Shown here piece after piece: positions 35,565 to 43,623 of a DNA stretch of 64,000 nucleotides. The DNA is from Streptomyces longwoodensis. Its GTDB lineage: Bacteria > Actinomycetota > Actinomycetes > Streptomycetales > Streptomycetaceae. Location of the stretch: the NCBI RefSeq assembly GCF_001514125.1, contig NZ_KQ948550.1, positions 372,001-436,000 of the forward strand, in the 5' to 3' direction. Position 1 is the stretch's first letter, and the number at the start of each line of letters is the position of its first letter. Below the pieces are notes generated by a model. The model did no database searches and had not been told where the DNA came from. It saw only the letters and a program-made list of their open reading frames with translations. A program made the position numbers and the translations under genes.

Positions 35565-36827
35565 TTACGGAAGATCGCTGTGCGCGCCGTGGGCTGCTCC
35601 GCGTCCCGACCTGGCGAGTGCCGCCAGGGCCGCGACGGCGAGCAGGGCGGCGGCGGTGGTGTAGGCGTGGGCGGTGGTATCCAGCCCGAAGTGCTGGGTG
35701 GCGGCTCCAGCGGCGATGGCGGGCAGGCTCATGGACAGGTAGCTGAGGACGTAGTAGGCGGCCAGGGTCGCGGCGCGGTCCTGCTCGTCGAGCGAGGTGA
35801 GCGTCATGCGCAGTGCCCCTTGGGAGACGGCCCCGAAGGCGACTCCGGCCAGGACCGCGCCGCCCTGGACAGCGGGCAGGCCGGCGCCGTGCAGACCCAG
35901 CAGGCTCAGGACCGCGGACGGGATGAGGGACAGGCACCCGCCGATGGCGGCGGCGCGCGGCGGCACGCACCGCACTGTCCACACAGTGATCGTGGCCGCG
36001 GCGGTGAGCACGAAGAAGACCACGCCACCGGCCGCCTGAGAGACACCTGGGGCCACGAGGTGCACGAGTGCCGGTCCGAGGGAGGAGTAGAAGCCTCCCA
36101 GAGCCCAGACGGCGACTACAGCGGTGCCGACCCCCAGCAGAGCGCTGCGCGCCGACGGAGGTACGGCGAGGTGAGGGCGCAGCGACCGCAGGACGCCGGC
36201 GTGCGAGCGGGCCGTTCCCGCGGTGAACGTGACCGCTATCGCCTGGGCGGCGAAGAGGACCGCCAGCAGGACGTACACGGTGACCGTGGGCGCGGGGGCG
36301 AAGCGGACGAGGAGGGCGGAGGCCAGGACGCCGATGGCCATGCCCGCCACCGGGGCGATGCTGTTGGCCAGGGCGGACCGGCCCGGACGCAGGGGGTCCT
36401 GAAGGTCGAGGAGGGCCGCTCCAGCAGCGCTGGTGGCCGCGCCGGTGGCCGCGCCCTGCAGGATTCGGGCGGTCACCAGCGCTCCGGCGCCGTCCGCCGA
36501 CGCCAGCAACACCATGGATGCGGCCTCCAGCAGCAGGGCGCCCACAAGGACGGGGCGCCGCCCGAGGTGGTCGGAGAGCCCACCGGTGGTGAGCAGGGCC
36601 AGCAGCAGGGTCAGGGAGTAGGCGGCGAAGATCACGGTGACGGTGAGCGCGGACAGCTGCCAGTGGTCCTGGTAGTGGGGGTAGAGGGGGGTCGGCGCAC
36701 TGGAGGCCGCCAGGAGGGCGGCCAGGATCGAGGCGTGCAGGGCGAAGGGAGCCGCGCGGTGGGCGGTACGGCTCCCGGCACCCGGGTGGCTGGATGGCGC
36801 AGGTATGCGTGGTGTGACGGCGGGCAC
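35565..36827 (-). CDS. MFS transporter
   Basis: 420 residues with about 12 hydrophobic segments. The loop after helix 2 has GGLSDHLGRRPVLV, the family's cytoplasmic motif A, and helix 4 begins ARILQGAATGAATSAAG as in drug/solute antiporters. It starts at ATG 36827 on the minus strand, divergent from the AtzG-amidase operon across a 95-base gap that contains the operator-like dyads. An export or uptake role linked to the amidase substrate is inferred. The polar N-terminal 25 residues are longer than usual; ATG is the only good start. Confidence 0.85.
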   Translation of the reverse strand: MPAVTPRIPAPSSHPGAGSRTAHRAAPFALHASILAALLAASSAPTPLYPHYQDHWQLSALTVTVIFAAYSLTLLLALLTTGGLSDHLGRRPVLVGALLLEAASMVLLASADGAGALVTARILQGAATGAATSAAGAALLDLQDPLRPGRSALANSIAPVAGMAIGVLASALLVRFAPAPTVTVYVLLAVLFAAQAIAVTFTAGTARSHAGVLRSLRPHLAVPPSARSALLGVGTAVVAVWALGGFYSSLGPALVHLVAPGVSQAAGGVVFFVLTAAATITVWTVRCVPPRAAAIGGCLSLIPSAVLSLLGLHGAGLPAVQGGAVLAGVAFGAVSQGALRMTLTSLDEQDRAATLAAYYVLSYLSMSLPAIAAGAATQHFGLDTTAHAYTTAAALLAVAALAALARSGRGAAHGAHSDLP

Positions 36828-36844
36828 GGGACTCCTTGGCGCAA

Positions 36845-36905
36845 ACGCAATAGATTTGCTTTAAGGCACCGTAGCCCCTAAGGTCTACTAACGCAAATGT
36901 TTAGC
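36845..36905. promoter_or_regulatory. TetR-type operator dyads in the MFS/amidase divergent promoter
   Basis: ACGCAATAGATTTGCTTTAA (from 36845) contains GCAA-N5-TTGC. A nearly identical stretch lies in front of the tetR gene at 38626. A second, weaker dyad, ACGCAAATGTTTAGC (36891-36905), lies about 18 bases before the amidase-operon ATG. Repressor binding here would control both divergent units. Confidence 0.7.
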
Positions 36906-36922
36906 CTTAGAGGGAGAGCGTC

Positions 36923-37132
36923 ATGTCCTCAGTCGAACTCACCCCGCTGGAAGCGGCCCGCTGGGCCGCCCGCGTCGGCCTCCCGCTGCCTGCCGACCGC
37001 TACGCCGTGGTCGCGACCACCGCCCGCCACATCCACTCCGTCGTCGCGGTTCTGCGCGAGCTGGACTTCGCGGACACACCGCCTGCTCCCGCCTATCGCG
37101 CCGAACAGGAGAACCACGATGCAGCCGTATGA
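36923..37132 (+). CDS. AtzG-like (DUF4089) small amidase subunit
   Basis: 69 residues. Size, position directly before an amidase and the pattern LPLPADRYAVVATTARHIHS ... VLRELDF ... PAPAYRAE match AtzG/DUF4089 proteins, GatC-like helpers that wrap and stabilise the amidase AtzE in 1-carboxybiuret hydrolase. GGGAGAG precedes the ATG. The stop overlaps the amidase start by 14 bases, a sign of coupled translation and a fixed ratio of the two proteins. Confidence 0.75.
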   Translation: MSSVELTPLEAARWAARVGLPLPADRYAVVATTARHIHSVVAVLRELDFADTPPAPAYRAEQENHDAAV

Positions 37133-38510
37133 ACTGCCCCTGAGCGCAGCAGCCGACGCCATCCGGGCTCGGCAGTTGTCCCCCGTCGAACTGGCCGACT
37201 CGGTCCTGGAGCGCATCGGGGAGGTGGAGCCGCACCTTCAGGCGTACGTCACCGTCACCGCCGAGCATGCCCGCCGTGCGGCACGCGAAGCCGAAGGCGA
37301 CATCGCGGCCGGCCGGTACCGTGGCCCGCTGCACGGCATCCCCATGGCTCTCAAGGATTTGATCGACGTCGCCGGTACGGCGACGTCAGCCGGCTCCCGC
37401 GTCAGAGCGAACCACCGTGCGCAGGCCGACAGCGCCGTCGCCGCCCGCCTGGCCGCGGCCGGCGCGGTTCTGGTCGGCAAGACCCACACCCACGAGTTCG
37501 CCTATGGGCTGACCACACCGCAGACCCACAACGCCTGGAACACCGGTCGGATCGCAGGCGGTTCCAGTGGCGGGTCCGCCGTCGCCGTCGCTGCGGGCGC
37601 CGCGACGTTCGCCCTGGGCACCGACACCGGCGGATCAATCCGTGTGCCCGCCGCGCTCAACGGGGTCGTCGGTCTCAAGCCGACGTACGGGCTCGTCCCC
37701 CGCCACGGCGTTACGCCGCTGTCCTGGTCGTTGGACCACGTAGGCCCGATCACCCGCACCGTAAAGGACGCGGCCCTGGTCCTGACCGCCCTGGCCGGAC
37801 ACGACCCGCGCGACCCCGCGTCCCTGGCCACCCCGGCCGTGGACTACCGGCCGGGCGCGGGCGCGGACCTGACGGGGCTGCGGATAGGTGTGCCACGCAC
37901 CTACTACTTCGACCACGTCGACGCGGAGGTGGAGGCCGCCACACGACGTGCGATCGGCCGGCTTCAGTCACTCGGCGCACGGCTCGTCGAGGTCGGCATT
38001 CCCATGACCCGGTACATCCGGGCGACCCAGTGGGGCCTCATGGTGCCCGAGGCAACCGCCTACCACGAGAACACGCTTCGCACGGTCCCCGAGCTGTACC
38101 AGGCCGACGTCCGAATCCTCCTCGAGGCCGGCGAACTGATGCCCGCCGGGGACTACCTGCGCGCCCAGCGCGCCCGCACCCTCATGCGGCAGGAATGGGC
38201 ACGCATGCTGGAGGAGGTCGACCTGATCGTCGCTCCCACCGTCCCTGCGACCGCGGTCGAGGCCGGCCAGGAGAGCATCACTTGGGCCGACGGCACGGTC
38301 GAGGGCGTCTCCGACGCCTACGTACGCCTCTCATCGCCTGCCAACATCACCGGGCTGCCGTCCCTGTCCGTCCCGGTCGGCCACGACGCGGCGGGCCTGC
38401 CGATCGGCATGCAGTTGCTGGGGCGACCGCTCGAAGAAAGCGTGCTCCTGCGCGTCGGCCACGCCTACGAGCAGACCCGGCCCGCCCGCGAGCTCGCGCC
38501 CACGACGTGA
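37119..38510 (+). CDS. Amidase-signature hydrolase
   Basis: 463 residues, full length for the family. The catalytic triad is visible: Lys79 in MALKDLIDV, cis-Ser149 in GGSSGGSA and nucleophile Ser173 in DTGGSIRVPA, spaced as in the family (24 residues between serines). Residues 390-440 hold SSPANITGLPSLSVPVG, typical of the end of the fold. The enzyme hydrolyses amide bonds; with an AtzG-like partner it resembles AtzE-type amidases, but its order next to an MFS exporter, an MBL hydrolase and a TetR repressor does not match cyanuric-acid operons, so the substrate is open. AGGAG lies 7-8 bases before the ATG. Confidence 0.88.
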   Translation: MQPYELPLSAAADAIRARQLSPVELADSVLERIGEVEPHLQAYVTVTAEHARRAAREAEGDIAAGRYRGPLHGIPMALKDLIDVAGTATSAGSRVRANHRAQADSAVAARLAAAGAVLVGKTHTHEFAYGLTTPQTHNAWNTGRIAGGSSGGSAVAVAAGAATFALGTDTGGSIRVPAALNGVVGLKPTYGLVPRHGVTPLSWSLDHVGPITRTVKDAALVLTALAGHDPRDPASLATPAVDYRPGAGADLTGLRIGVPRTYYFDHVDAEVEAATRRAIGRLQSLGARLVEVGIPMTRYIRATQWGLMVPEATAYHENTLRTVPELYQADVRILLEAGELMPAGDYLRAQRARTLMRQEWARMLEEVDLIVAPTVPATAVEAGQESITWADGTVEGVSDAYVRLSSPANITGLPSLSVPVGHDAAGLPIGMQLLGRPLEESVLLRVGHAYEQTRPARELAPTT

Positions 38511-38625
38511 ACGAGTGCTCGGGCCCGGCCTCACCACTCGGCCGGGCCGAAGCCACATTCGTCACTGACCCGCCGGCCGGGGGCCGCAGAGGAAGACCTT
38601 CCCATGGAGAGGTACGACTCGATAG

Positions 38626-38647
38626 ACGCAATGATTTTGCTTTAAAG
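38626..38647. promoter_or_regulatory. Operator dyad before tetR
   Basis: ACGCAATGATTTTGCTTTAA matches the element at 36845 in 17 of 20 positions and keeps the GCAA-N5-TTGC dyad. It ends about 10 bases before the tetR ATG, so binding would block expression of the repressor itself. Confidence 0.72.
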
Positions 38648-38656
38648 TGGGGTTCC

Positions 38657-39229
38657 ATGAGCAGGCAGATGGTGCGCCCTGGGGGGCGCAGCGCCCGGGT
38701 TCAGGCGTCGGTCCATGCCGCCGTACGTGAACTCATGTCTGAAGTGGGCCGGGACGCCCTGACGGTACCGCTGGTCGCCCAGCATGCCGGCGTGACGCCG
38801 TCGACGATCTACCGCCGCTGGGGGAACCTGCAGGAGCTGCTCTCGGACGTAGCCGTCGAGCGTCTGCGGCCCGACACCGCGCCTGAGGCACACGGAACCC
38901 TGGCGTCCGACCTGACGGCCTGGGCCGAGCAGTTCCTCGACGAGATGGCCTCTCCCGCCGGCCGCGCCTACACCCGTGACGCGCTCCTCGGCGACCCGGA
39001 CGGCAGCAACGCCGGCCAGTGCTCGGCCTACGCCGCCGACCAGATCAACCTCATCCTCAGCCGAGCAGCCGAACGCGGTGAGAAGACGCCCGGCATCGAG
39101 ACGGTCATCGACCGCGTCGTCGCACCCCTGATGTACCGCATCCTCTTCCGTCCTGACCGACTCGACGCCGCGTACGCGCGCCGACTCGTCGCAGAGGTTC
39201 TCCGGCCAGCCCAGCCCGTGACCAGCTGA
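38657..39229 (+). CDS. TetR-family transcriptional repressor
   Basis: 190 residues. The N-terminal DNA-binding domain (about 12-58) has the helix-turn-helix ALTVPLVAQHAGVTPSTIYR followed by RWGNLQELL, typical of TetR. The C-terminal 120 residues form the ligand-binding domain with the common ending LMYRILF. It lies 146 bases after the amidase gene on the same strand but has its own promoter with an operator-like dyad. The shared dyad in the divergent promoter makes it the likely regulator of the MFS/MBL and AtzG/amidase units and of itself. The inducer is probably the amidase or MFS substrate. Confidence 0.87.
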   Translation: MSRQMVRPGGRSARVQASVHAAVRELMSEVGRDALTVPLVAQHAGVTPSTIYRRWGNLQELLSDVAVERLRPDTAPEAHGTLASDLTAWAEQFLDEMASPAGRAYTRDALLGDPDGSNAGQCSAYAADQINLILSRAAERGEKTPGIETVIDRVVAPLMYRILFRPDRLDAAYARRLVAEVLRPAQPVTS

Positions 39230-40450
39230 CCGTGCCGACGTGCCCCCCTGGCAATGTTTGCGACGTCCGGGCCGCGAAGGTCGGCACGACCTCACGGACT
39301 CCCCAGTCCTCGGGGTGCGCCCCAAGGGCGCACCCCGAGCACGTCAGGCCCACGAGGAGAGCGCCCGCGACGTAGTGGATGCGGGGTCGTTCGAACTGAT
39401 GGTGCCAGGCGGATGCCCGCCCGACCTGTTGCGGTCGGAGCGCGGGATGGCCGGCCGACCGGTGCGTCAGCTGGCGTAGCGGACTTTCACGATGGAGACG
39501 CCACTGCGATCCGACAATGGCAACGGCCGCTTGAAAGAGGGCCGGCAGCGGAGTGCTACTCACGGGCGCCGCCCCTAGAAGGCGTGCCAGGCTCTTGCGA
39601 ACGTGCTGAATCGACCACCGACGCGACCTCAGTCAACTTGAGGCCCTTGTTCGTGCATTCGCACGCTAAACCCGCCGCACGGACTACAGCACAGACTGGA
39701 AATCGTCAAAAGGACTCGGGAGCTCTCGGTGAACACGACAAAAACCCAGCCCCATCTTGGCGCTGGGATCACTCTTCAGCGGGACTGTATATCCGTCGCA
39801 AAACGAATCTTGAATTTCTCCGGGCTCATGCGCCAGACACATGCGGCTCAAGCGCAGCAGGCCAGTACTTGAGCCGTCTCGGTCGCCGGCCGCGCCAACC
39901 TGAGGCGAGAGAAGCGGGGCAACGGAGCGAGGGAACGCCGGTTGGCCTAAGTGGCGTCCCCGCGCACCATTGGTAGTCCACCGCCACCCGGCCCGGACGT
40001 CGAAAGGCCGCCGCGCGACCTCATCCTCACCGCACCGGACGACCACGCTCCAACGGCCCCGGCCGGAAAGAAGGTGCCGTTCCCCGTTCGTCTCCTGTGG
40101 TGTGTGCGGTGAAGAGGCCCGTGGGACCGGCCGCAGGACGGCCACCTGGCCAGGAAGTGCCACGCGAAGTGCGAGTTCGGCCTGCGCAAGGGAGTTCTTC
40201 CCGGTCTGCCGCAGGCGGACGCCGACCGTCCTGGTGAGTGCACGGAATGGAAGTCGACCCGCGCCGGCGTGTGCTCGCACCTGCCGACCCACGGCGGACA
40301 CCTTCAATAAGCCATGGGCGGACGGAATGAGGTGACTGCGGTGCCGGGCGCGGCCCGGAGCGGCCCGGATCCCTGGCCTGGCTTCAGGGAGCCTCTGCAT
40401 GCCACCTGTGGCGTACCGCACTTGCGGCATATGCCGGTGTAAATATTCTG
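39230..40450. other. 1.2-kb stretch without a recognisable gene
   Basis: Open frames on both strands lack motifs and good starts; part may be decayed coding sequence on the minus strand. Composition becomes less GC-rich near 39600-39860. The only firm signal is a minus-strand terminator at 39740-39767. The last 100 bases should hold the promoter of the LPMO-like gene. Confidence 0.4.
39740..39767 (-). terminator. Minus-strand intrinsic terminator
   Basis: On the minus strand CCCAGC and GCTGGG pair around a 10-12 base loop and are followed by five T residues. The gene it once served on the minus strand (right of 39770) could not be identified. Confidence 0.65.
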
Positions 40451-40525
40451 ATGAGTGGAAGTAGGGGTGGTCCGGCACGGTTCGTGCTGGACCGCCCATT
40501 TCGTGCGGCTGGAGGAGTTCCCAAG

Positions 40526-41572
40526 ATGCAGCAGCCTTACCCGGCGGACATGCGAGCGGTGGCTACCTACCGCGATGACGGTGACATCAAGCTTGAAGGC
40601 ATCTCACTCACCTGGCGGATCGGCGCAAACGCCCCCGACCAGGGCACCGCGGAGCCGTCCGACTGGAACAACGGGAGCCCGGATTACCCGCACCACTACG
40701 AGGTGTGGCTGGACGGACGTCCCGCGCAGACGGTGGATCTGTACTGGGCGGCCTGGTATCCGCACTGGCAGTCGGCCAACCGGCACTGGGTGTGCCTTGG
40801 AGAGACCCCCGCCCGCGAATACCGGGTGAAGATCCGGGCTCGGCACACGGACGGCGCCTGGGGGCCGTTCACGGATGAGGTCACCGTCAACACGTCCACA
40901 TCCACTCCCTATAGCGCGCATATCCCTGCGCGCGCCGAGGATCGCGGAGAGGGCCGGGAGCGACACGGGAGTCTGGAGTTTCCGGCCAGCCGAGCAATCC
41001 GGGCGATCCGCGACGAAGACGATGCGCCGATCTGCCGGAAGGCGCGCGAGTTGAACACCTCGACCACCTGGCAGGAAGTGGTGCCTGCCGGAACAGCCGG
41101 CAACCCGCCGTGGAATGAGGCCCGCGGGTACCTGGAATACCGCAAGTTCTTCCAGGGAGCCAACGTGGCATCGGCAGCGAATCCCGCCTTCAAGGGCCTG
41201 GACCTGGCCAGCGGGGAGGGTTTGGGCGACTGGCCGACCAGCACGCTGGAAGCCGTCGACGGCCGGCACACCTTCACCTACAACTACCGGCAGAACCACA
41301 TGGGCCCGAAGTGGACACACCAGTGGTTCATTACCAGAGAGGGCTGGGACCCGACCCAGGGAATCTCCTGGGACGTGCTGGAGCCGACGCCCTTCATGGT
41401 CGAGTACCACGGCAGCGGCACACACGCCGACCAGCAACTGCAGTACACCACTGAGCTACTGGCAACTCGGCAGGGACGACACGCCATCGTCAACATTTGG
41501 GGCGGCGGCGACGCCGGACACGACTTCAAGGGCGAGTTCTTCGTCAGCGTTTCCGACGTCCAATTCCCTTAG
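40526..41572 (+). CDS. FnIII-like domain fused to AA10-type lytic polysaccharide monooxygenase domain
   Basis: 348 residues from ATG 40526 (GGAGGA 9 bases upstream; ATG 40451 is longer but lacks a site). Residues 8-122 resemble a fibronectin type III domain (LTWRIG ... YRVKIRARHTDGAWGPFTDE). From His147 the sequence RHGSLEFPASRAI matches the mature N-terminus of chitin-active AA10 enzymes, with the second copper-ligand histidine at 258 in YRQNHMGPKWTHQWFITREG and the end HAIVNIWGGGDAG ... FFVSVSDVQF matching CBP21-type domains. In known LPMOs His1 must be the free N-terminus to form the copper histidine brace; here it is internal and there is no signal peptide. Proteolytic release after RGEGRER, or a binding-only role, would explain this. 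Confidence 0.75.
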   Translation: MQQPYPADMRAVATYRDDGDIKLEGISLTWRIGANAPDQGTAEPSDWNNGSPDYPHHYEVWLDGRPAQTVDLYWAAWYPHWQSANRHWVCLGETPAREYRVKIRARHTDGAWGPFTDEVTVNTSTSTPYSAHIPARAEDRGEGRERHGSLEFPASRAIRAIRDEDDAPICRKARELNTSTTWQEVVPAGTAGNPPWNEARGYLEYRKFFQGANVASAANPAFKGLDLASGEGLGDWPTSTLEAVDGRHTFTYNYRQNHMGPKWTHQWFITREGWDPTQGISWDVLEPTPFMVEYHGSGTHADQQLQYTTELLATRQGRHAIVNIWGGGDAGHDFKGEFFVSVSDVQFP

Positions 41573-42663
41573 GGCCGCCCAGCGCACCCCCCAGTCTCAT
41601 AGACCAGCAAGTTGCGTAGCCCCCGTAGTTGTCCAACATCGCTGGCAAACGATCCGGGTTCGGTGGCAGAGGACACCCGCAGAGCCACCGCACCTGGTCT
41701 CACGCTGACGCCCCGATGGAGCCCGCCGGCGCGCAGGACGATGGAAGCGTGGGCGAGCACAACGAGGACCGGGAGCACGGCGTCGGCCCGGGGCGGCCGC
41801 CGCTGACTGCGGCCCATGCCCGGGAGATGACGGCCGGGCTGTGCGAGGCGATTGGACGACGTCCGCCGCTCCGGGGTGGTGCTCGCGGCCCGGCGGGTCC
41901 AGGACGCGCACACCCCCCGAGTCTGGGTGCCGCTTTCGAGGGCGAGGACGTGGGCTCTCAATCCGTCGGCCAACCTTCCTCAGTGGCTGAACCGGCCCCT
42001 GCGTCGCACCGTCGCCTGGCCCCCGGCGGCTGCCCTGCCCCCGGCACGGCAGCCGCCGGGGGCACGGCATTTCGCATCGCAGCCACTCTCGTATTCGGCA
42101 GTTGTCACCCAGATAGCAACGCGCAGCCACTCATATTCAGCCCGCACCGCAGGGAGTCGGCAAGCCGACCTGGCGGATCCTGCCGACACCGCTAGGGTCC
42201 CTGCGTCACTGCCCCCCGCCGAGGGACAGAACCCTTGGGAGGTCCCGGCAGCCCACTACCGACCGGTTCTTCATCATCCCCGTCACCAATCCGGCTGGCC
42301 GGAGTGCTGTGCTAGGGGGCAGGAGCTGGCCGCCACTCGTATGGGCGAAGTGCGCGGCGGAACACGAAGGGCCCTGCCCCCTCTGTCTCGGGGAGGCAGC
42401 GGGGGCAGGGCCCGTAGCGGTGTCGGCAAGACCCGCCAGGTCAGCTTGGCAGATTCCGTCCGGCGGGGTGTCGTGACGCGCGGGGGCCGGTCAGAGGGCG
42501 CACGGCGAATGCTGTTGCTGGGGGTGCCAGATCTCGCTGCCGGTGGTCAGGTCGGCTTCGGCCTCGGCGGTGGTGCCGTACAGTCGCGGGCTCCGGTTCG
42601 CGGCCGTCCCGGGTCTGCACACCAAGCGGCGTCGGTCGGGTTCGAGGCCTATTCTCGGCCCTA
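41573..42663. other. 1.1-kb stretch without a supported gene
   Basis: Several long frames exist on both strands but they reflect GC bias; none carries a recognised domain. A strong hairpin lies at 42369-42413. Confidence 0.4.
42369..42413. terminator. Large GC-rich hairpin
   Basis: GGGCCCTGCCCCC pairs perfectly over 13 bp with GGGGGCAGGGCCC around a 19-base loop. It lacks a U-run, as usual for actinobacterial terminators. No adjacent intact gene is obvious on either side, so it may be left over from a lost gene. Confidence 0.6.
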
Positions 42664-43278
42664 ACGAGCTGGTGCACGGTAGGCGGTGAGGCGTGGAGGA
42701 CTGCGGCGGGGATCAGTATTGACATCTGCTGTGCCGAGGTGGCAGGCCAAGGCCCGCCAGTTCTTCCAAGGCACGACGCCGTGCTCGACGCGGATACGAC
42801 GTGAGGCTGCGCCTTGTGCTGCCGCTCGTGCATCTCCTCGTACCAGTCCGTGGCGTTCTTCTTGACCTTGCGGTGCGGTGGCGTCGTCACGCTCCCGCCG
42901 GTCTGGGTGCCCAGGCCCTGGTAACCGGCATCCGCGGGGATCTCCAGTGCAGGTCCGACGTCCAGAAGTCCAACTAGCCCCAACTGGCGAGCATGGGTGA
43001 TGCCTGCGTAGCTGCCGTGCCGTGCCGGACTGCAGATGAGGACAGGACCGTCACCGTCCGTGACAATCATGCTCTTGACCGCGTTCTGCTCGCTCTTGCC
43101 ATAGATGAACTTGTCCGGGTTTTTGCGCCCGGCGCCCGGCGGCCGGGCACCTGACGCGGATCTCGGTTCCATGAGTGACGGCATGGCGCAGGTGCACGAG
43201 TGTGGCCAGGAGCCGGTCGACGAAGACCAGCCGGTGCTTCGCACCCGCGCCGCAACGCATTTCCCACCACACGACCAT
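42664..43278 (-). mobile_element. IS5-family transposase remnant (DDE_Tnp_4 type)
   Basis: Minus-strand pieces: MRCGAGAKHRLVFVDRLLAT and LVHLRHAVTHG at 43180-43265; NPDKFIYGKSEQNAVKSMIV, CSPARHGSYAGITHARQLGL and IPADAGYQGLGTQ at about 42880-43130; then after a frame change RIRVEHGVVPWKNWRALACH to a stop near 42664. These follow the N-terminal helices, DDE core and end of IS5-type transposases. A deletion removes the segment between the first two pieces. Confidence 0.8.
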
Positions 43279-43623
43279 GATCGACGATCAGGAGCCCGAC
43301 GCCTCACCGCCCGCCGTGCACCAGCTCGACAGGTCGTGTTTGTAAAACGCGTCGTCCGCCTGGCGGGCGGGCCCAGTGCGTGTCCGGTGCGTGCTCTCGG
43401 CGTGCTGGGCGGACGCCAGCGTACTGGCCGTCCTCGGGTGTTCGCCCGGTGCCGCGGTGGGGTACCTCCCGCGCGTGCGAAGTCGAGCGTGGGGGCGTCG
43501 TGGGGCAGGCGCGACTTTGCGGGCTCGGCCCAGCCGTTGTGCCTCCGCTCCAGCAAGCAGATTCTTGGAAAGAGGCGCGCTGACCGCGTCGCTGGCCGTA
43601 GTGATAGCGAGGATGGATGTGTC
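43279..43623. other. Gap between IS5 remnant and the multidomain phosphatase gene
   Basis: No gene recognised. The plus frame is open through the gap but shows no domain. GAGGA at about 43608 is the likely ribosome site of the next gene. Confidence 0.4.
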
